Of a DNA stretch of 64,000 nt, positions 12,475-64,000 are shown one piece after another. The notes beneath the pieces were generated by a model. That model worked only from the letters and a program-made list of their open reading frames with translations. It searched no databases and was not told the DNA's origin. Source of the stretch: Congeria kusceri (lineage: Eukaryota > Mollusca > Bivalvia > Myida > Dreissenidae); assembly GCA_027627225.1 (NCBI GenBank), contig CM051024.1:45927847-45991846 (forward strand), written 5' to 3'. Each line of letters opens with the position of its first letter. Position 1 is the first letter of the stretch. Position numbers and translations under genes: made by a program.

Positions 12475-13799
12475 AAAATGAACGTATTTAGATACGTCTT
12501 TTGTTAAATTGTACATCAATGCGATTATCTTTTGGTTTAATAACCCAATTTTGGAGAGTTTGATACAAAAAACAACAAGTCCTCAGAACATGTCAATTCA
12601 ACTTTCTACACCGTTGAGATGCGTGTATAACTGTTAGGCAATTAATATTCTGTGAGTGGGACCAAGACAGAAGATGTCGTGGATCGAGAACGTGGCGTTT
12701 TATTTTAAATGTAAGCGAAGTAAGGTAATATATGACACGATACTCACTGTTCCCTAATACAAATGCGCTTCTTATTGATAGGGAAACAACACAAAACAAA
12801 ACAGTTTGGGTATAGCCTAGAGAATGACCGACGTGCAATATGTTTAATCTCTGTACAGATCATGCACACACATATATACTTGATCACTTATACAATCATC
12901 ATGATTCAAAACACAGTTATTATAAATCACAATAATTTCTAATTGAAACGTTTTTTTTCCTGAATTAAAGAAAATAAACGTGAGCATCTGTCAGTCCATT
13001 TCAACGCTGAAGGCTAAACCAGTTAAGCACATGGACGCAGACAACGTGCACTTAAAGAACCACCTATCGAATCGACATTGACATAGGGAATAATATTTTG
13101 TCTGATTTGCTGCGCGCAAACGCCAAAAATTATAGTCCTGTTACAATTAACAAACTTTTAAACACAATATATGTACTGTTTGAACAACTGATTATAAAGT
13201 TTCCCACAGGAAAAGCATGTTTTGTATGCGCACACACAGATCATAGGTGTGTCTGTTTATGTACACCGATAGATCCGCATTTACAAATAAGTCATTTATT
13301 TCCACATGAAAGTTTGTTTGAATGCTTATGTAATGAAAACATTCTTATTAATTGCATTTCATTCAAGATTCACGAAACGTTAGGAGTTCGAGATAGTAAG
13401 AATATAGCATATATGTTTCATAATGAAAGCCTATATATTAAAAGGCGCACACAAATCACAATAACACTAGTTACATGACACAACATAAATCAGCATTACG
13501 TATCACGTTATGACAGTAAATGGTGCGAACAAAGTGCTTCTTATGATTGTGTACTGTTTTTTAAATTTATTTTCACTGTTTAACGTACGTTCAGCATTCA
13601 ATTCGTCTGCCAATATAATCTAACTGAACGAAAGACATTGCTATGTCAGTTTTCTTTAAGCGTTATTATACAAAACGTATATCGATAAAATCCATATGTA
13701 AAGTTCTGGTGATTTCGATGTCACTGTAATGTTTTTCAAATATCAACAGAATTACAATACATTCATATTAAGATTGCTCTCGATTTATTTAATAGTGTA

Positions 13800-13941
13800 G
13801 AGTAACCGGACATTGCACCGCTAGAGGGATGACGAATTGTAAGTCAATTGTCATCCAATATCTCGGGGCACACCCTGTCAGCCATTTTAACCGGTCGGTG
13901 AAGTTGCAGCAAACTTCGTGAGGATTATTTTGTGATATTTG
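13800..13941 (+). promoter_or_regulatory. Probable ERM promoter and non-coding exon 1
   Basis: A strong donor (ATTTG|GTAAGA, exon end 13941) follows a relatively GC-richer stretch (CACCCTGTCAGCCATTTTAACC) with no ATG between about 13870 and 13941. It could splice to the acceptor at 16005. No TATA box is visible. Placement is inferred from the donor and the need for a 5' exon upstream of the translated one. Confidence 0.45.
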
Positions 13942-14635
13942 GTAAGACTACATCTGTCATAAAGGACAGTTTGTTGGTTTGGACGATATTTTGGGTAAAT
14001 AATCGATTTTTTATACAGTTGTACGTGTTTAGGCCTTACAAGTGGAATTATTGCTAATGAACATATTTTAGGACAAAATCCGTGAAATTGGGCGGGGATC
14101 AGTTGAAATATGAATCACCACAAAACGGAAATCGCTAGATAATAATATGTAGTAAGTGTAAATTAAGTTTTCGTTGCTGGTACAGATGACAAGTTATGAT
14201 TTAAGTGTTGTGCTGTAAATTGTGCCAAGAGATATTTATCAGTGAAGCTTAATTGGGCACCTTGATTATGTGTTCTTTAAGGGATATTGTTGTTTTTAAC
14301 TGTGTTTTATTGTAATTGTATTAAAATAAGAATTCCTATTATTACCAGACAAACAATTTATGCCACCAAATTCTTAAATTCCCCAATTTTTGTAAAAATT
14401 AATGTGAAATACCTCCCCAGCAAAGCAATGTTAACAGAGATGTTTTCGACCACTTGATTTTCTGTACCACTTAATTTCCTGTACCACTTAATTACCTGTT
14501 AAATTTAAATTTAAAAAAATGGCAAAAGCTTGACCACATGTAACAATTGGCGTTCAGAGTTTGTACTGCAAAGTTTGCGGTGAACATACTTCGGCTATTT
14601 TCAATTTTTGCATTTTTATCGAGTACACTTAACAT

Positions 14636-15527
14636 CAGTCTGCGCGAAATGCCACACGCCCGACGCCCGTGGCGTATAGAACTCGTATCGGGCGTGTAAA
14701 ATATTCGATACTGAACGCCCGACGGGCGTGTACGTTTTGTAAATTTAAAAAAAAGTATGTTTGAAAAAAAAAACACGTTTTAATTCACGTAAACACTTCA
14801 CAGTACTCTGGTTTCTGTTTAGAAAAGTGTACTACGATATAGCGCATGCGCGACCTTTCTACGTCACCGATATACATGTTAACATCAACCATGCGTCTAT
14901 TGTCCGGAGCCAATTTCCCGGTGTTTTTTTTCGGCGTCCTCTTGTCTAACGGTATGCATTCATCACCTTATTTGAAACAGAATTGTAGTAGGTATATAAA
15001 AATATAATATATATATTGTTTTATTAACGACAAGAACTTATCATATCGGTTTCAAAGCTATTAAAAATGTCATGCAAATATTTAGGATCTTCTTCAACTG
15101 TTAAATGCTCCGTGTACCGGGTTTTACCCTTACAAGTTCATGATTTGACTGGTTTACCGTTTTCATTTTTCGATCGTATTTTTGGAAAAACAAACTGAGT
15201 AGCAGTCCATTGTTTACATTAGCAATGTCAAAATGTTGAACTTGAAGTACATTGCGGGTGCCAAACCTGGAGTAAAAAATAAATGTAAAACGCAAACACC
15301 AGCTGACTATGAAAAAAAACGTAAAAGTGTTCTGTCTATTGAAATACAGGACACATTCAAATTGAAATGATTGTTGTCTAAATGAACATAAAACATGTTA
15401 ATCCGTTGTTTTATGAATACATTTTTCAAAACTGCTTCGGGCCTGTAGATTTTCATTCGGGCCTATGAAATTTCTTAACCCACAAGCCCGAATGGCCTGT
15501 ACTTTCAAAAGCATTTCGCGCAGACTG
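14636..15527. mobile_element. 892-bp non-autonomous DNA element, perfect 17-bp TIR, 6-bp TSD
   Basis: The ends CAGTCTGCGCGAAATGC and GCATTTCGCGCAGACTG are perfect inverted repeats. TAACAT flanks both sides (14630-14635, 15528-15533). Subterminal CGCCCGACG/CGGGCGTG and CGGGCCT motifs recur at the two ends, typical of transposase-binding repeats. No transposase frame. Lies in ERM intron 1. Confidence 0.85.
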
Positions 15528-16005
15528 TAACATCATTATTAATTCACTGTTATATCAAACTGCAGTTATTGTTTGTACAATTGAGCCTCTTACAATAGTG
15601 ATTTGTTGTTATTTGGGTGTTTCTGTTAAAAGGGTTCATTCCTAATCACAAAAATGTAAAGACAGATTTCAGCATTGATAGGAAATATGAAATCATGATG
15701 TGACATAGACATTTTGTTCTGTGTATTATGTTCGACCAATATGCCCTTGGTTCAGATCACTAGTAAATTAAATTTCGAGTTTATTTTTTTTTCAATTGGA
15801 AGGATCACTGTAAAAACATCTGTTATATCCCATACTTTTCTGCTCAAGTAGTGGTGCTTATGTGACAGCTGCTAAAACGATAACTCCAATATGGTAAACA
15901 TATTTTTGTTAGAGATGATAGATCTCAAATTATTTGTAAATAGTTGTATTGTATGTATATTTACGTAAAACATTGTTTGTTATTCAACTTTCCATGTTTT
16001 TGCAG

Positions 16006-16070
16006 AATACATCTCTAAGGGATATTCCCGGCCTTATCTTCTTGAGCAGGTGCACACACAGAAGGCAACC

Positions 16071-16082
<12 letters not shown>
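16006..16082 (+). CDS. ERM exon 2, start codon (MPKP)
   Basis: Acceptor TTTTTGCAG at 16005 and donor CCG|GTGAGT. The ATG at 16071 (context GCAACCATGC) is the only one in the exon and gives MPKP, like the MPK start of vertebrate ERM proteins. The first 65 nt are 5' UTR. Phase 0. Confidence 0.93.
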
Positions 16083-61820
<45,738 letters not shown>

Positions 61821-63075
61821 ACTCGTAGAATTGCTGACTTTTGTACGATGAAATTAGAAATGTATCAAATTTATATTTATATCAGCATCCCAAACATACT
61901 AAGTTCGTTGAAGGTTTCATGTTCAGTAACGATATAATAGTGATCTTAAAGAGTTCTTCACAAATCCTACACTACCATGGTGCCAATGTTTCTATTTTTA
62001 CCGAATAGGACTTAGAACGTTGAAACTGCATTTATGATATCAAATTCCATTTTGGATCATTTTTCGTTTACAGCACATTTTTGTTGGCCGTTTGCTAGCT
62101 TTAGTATATGAATTTTTAAGCTATTTAGTTTCTATTCAAATCATACATCATTCGCATAGTGATATATGCATAAGGAGTGTATAACATAGGGTGTTTGATT
62201 TTTTCAACAAAATTAGATTTTTTAAAAATATTTTCTGTTTCAAATTCTAGCGATACTGAGGTTGTAAGATCTATACAGAAACAACAGGAAAAAAATCTTA
62301 ATAGATTCATTCACCTGATAAAATTATATTTTTTTATCCAGATGGTAGAACATATTTGTGACATTTTAGCCCATTTGCATTGTACATGTATGCTTCTATA
62401 ATCGAGCAAAATATGAAAGCATGGGCCCATTTTGTATCTCAACTGAAGCTTGTGGGATGGTAGCCTGGACGATGCCTCATTGGTCAGTGTGATATGTCTG
62501 CCTTAACAGTTATGATAGGATTCAATAATGTCAACGTATAGTTTCGTTCGTATCATGATATATATATATGCTGTATTCACCTCAAACACAGAATGGATAT
62601 TGCCTGATTGTCTACAATGGAATGAGCGACTTCTTGATTTCATGGTGATTTTTTTATATACCCAAGATAATACATGTATAATTGCTTTGTAGTGTGAGAT
62701 GCAAGAGATACATGTAGCTGTAGATTGATCGAATATTGATTGTGGCAATAATCTGAAAAGAATTTGTGAAAAGAAAACTGCTTCACTACGTCAAGTTGTT
62801 TAACCCCTATCTGCAGAAGTTGAGTTATTCTTAAGCATTTTTAAAGGGGAAATTTAGTTAAAGTGTGTTGTGGTATATAGCAGGTTATTTCCCAAGCAAT
62901 AGCATGGGTCTCTATGGTAACTGGAGGAAAATGTTTGGTTCAAATTCTTCATTGTATGGTTAATTGGTCGTTATAGTTGTTTATAAACAAAAACAGGGAC
63001 CTATTGATAAATAGTTGATAAAATATCTTAAGATATTCAAGTTATGGAAATAAACTTTAAACATTAACAAGTTTC
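61821..63075 (+). terminator. ERM 3' UTR and probable polyadenylation signal
   Basis: The AATAAA at 63049-63054 lies about 1.2 kb after the stop and is the first canonical signal noticed. Cleavage would fall near 63,070. No coding potential is seen in the UTR. Confidence 0.5.
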
Positions 63076-63079
63076 CTGA

Positions 63080-64000
63080 ATTTGTCTGAAGTCATTTTAT
63101 TTTAATTCTAGCACTATACATTATATATTTTATAATGTTGGCTACCCCTTCTGCTTGAATGTGTTCACTCATTGTTGATACTTCTTGGGTCATAGTCCAC
63201 TAATTTCATAACCATGCACGTGTATAGAGGGTTGAACACGGAAGGAAAATTATATGGTAGTTAGCACTTACTAAAGAAAGCTCTTATTGCCTGAGTTTAA
63301 TTGTGTTTTGAGTGTGAATTTATTAATGGCAACATTTTATGTTCGGATGTATGTACATACTATTATGTAGGTAAACATTGATGTCATAGTGTTTAGTTGA
63401 TCAAGTTAAGTATATTATATGGAGTTTTCTTGTGATGTGTATTTTTGTAGTTTCGATTATTTTGTTGGATCGTTATAGGGGAGTTGATCGTTTGTGCTGT
63501 GGGGGGCAGTAACTCCCATCTGTCGGCTGGGTTTGAAAATGGGCAACGTCTTGAAGTCGATCGCGACAACTAAGAACCTTACAACAAATGTATTCCAATC
63601 CATGAAACATGTCCATGGTCTCCTTTTACGCAATCATATTGAGCCATGTGGCCAGATGTGACTAAACGTGTTAACAGTAATTGTAAACATGTGGCCTAAC
63701 ACGTACTTAAACGCTAACAAAATTGTGCGATTCAGCAGCTTACTTAACTACCAGCGTATTGTGACAAAAATTCGAAGCTCCTGTGTGATGTGGACCTATT
63801 TTTGTGCCCAGCTGACGTCCACCTGAGTTTGGCCTTCATAGTCGCTGGCAGAACTCCCCAAATGCAACATTTAAACAGAATATTGTATATTCACCAACTT
63901 CACTCGTATACATACGCTCTACGTAGTCTTCTTACGCACTAGTAAAGAAATAATGGGTTTTAATGTTTCCTTTTGAAGGCTTCTGCTTATTAATATTGAT
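63080..64000. other. Downstream intergenic DNA
   Basis: No exon, repeat or inverted-repeat element could be supported here. Confidence 0.5.

Larger units (their letters stand above)
9361..13869. other. Intergenic region between divergent TFIP11 and ERM genes
   Basis: About 4.5 kb of AT-rich DNA separating the two 5' ends. Open frames here (for example 13098-13478) match no family I recognise and have no supporting context. The supported contents are a 36-bp tandem duplication near 11855 and the inverted-repeat element at 11967-12474. Confidence 0.5.

Noticed and set aside
13098..13478. 126-codon open frame upstream of ERM
   Set aside because: Not recognised as any family, AT-rich composition, no splice or promoter context.

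Overview
The window is animal nuclear DNA: AT-rich, with intron-split genes bounded by GT/AG splice sites, long introns and a heavy load of DNA transposons, SINEs and minisatellites. The repeat content points to a bivalve mollusc. About ten copies of a double-hairpin MITE (core GGATTAGCCTGTGC) are of a type I recall from Dreissena-like mussels, and several ~165-bp bivalve-type arrays are present. The species call is recollection, not proof. There are no tRNA, rRNA or CRISPR loci.

Layout. (1) 1-7,811, minus strand: the first seven coding exons of TFIP11, the G-patch spliceosome-disassembly factor. The rest of the gene lies off the left edge, and a possible non-coding first exon ends near 9,297. 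(2) ~9,360-13,870: intergenic space between two divergent promoters, containing a MITE that carries a tRNA-like module. (3) 13,870-~63,075, plus strand: a complete ezrin/radixin/moesin (ERM) gene of 14 exon positions, predicted 566 residues. Its 17-kb intron 4 holds at least five separate tandem-repeat arrays. (4) Inside ERM intron 6 (44,284-53,287), on the same strand, sits an apparently intact 4.6-kb hAT-type transposon. It has a three-exon, 786-residue transposase and perfect 5-bp target duplications, and it lies inside an older inverted-repeat element. (5) 63,080-64,000: nothing recognised.

Main point of interest. ERM exon 9 exists as two tandem versions, 9a (54,698-54,794) and 9b (55,894-55,990). 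Each is 97 nt, with intact splice sites and identical phase. Because 97 is not a multiple of 3, including both or neither would break the frame, so they should be mutually exclusive. They encode FERM lobe F3 residues 233-265 and differ at six residues, including the PIP2-contact positions 262/263 (KK versus RR). Also notable are a decoy copy of the start of exon 6 carrying a stop codon, MITEs lying 24-55 bp upstream of three ERM acceptors, and a set of CAG-ended elements with 5- or 6-bp target duplications.

The two cellular genes have unrelated jobs: TFIP11 in nuclear intron-lariat spliceosome turnover, ERM in linking membrane to cortical actin. Nothing suggests they work together beyond being divergent neighbours.
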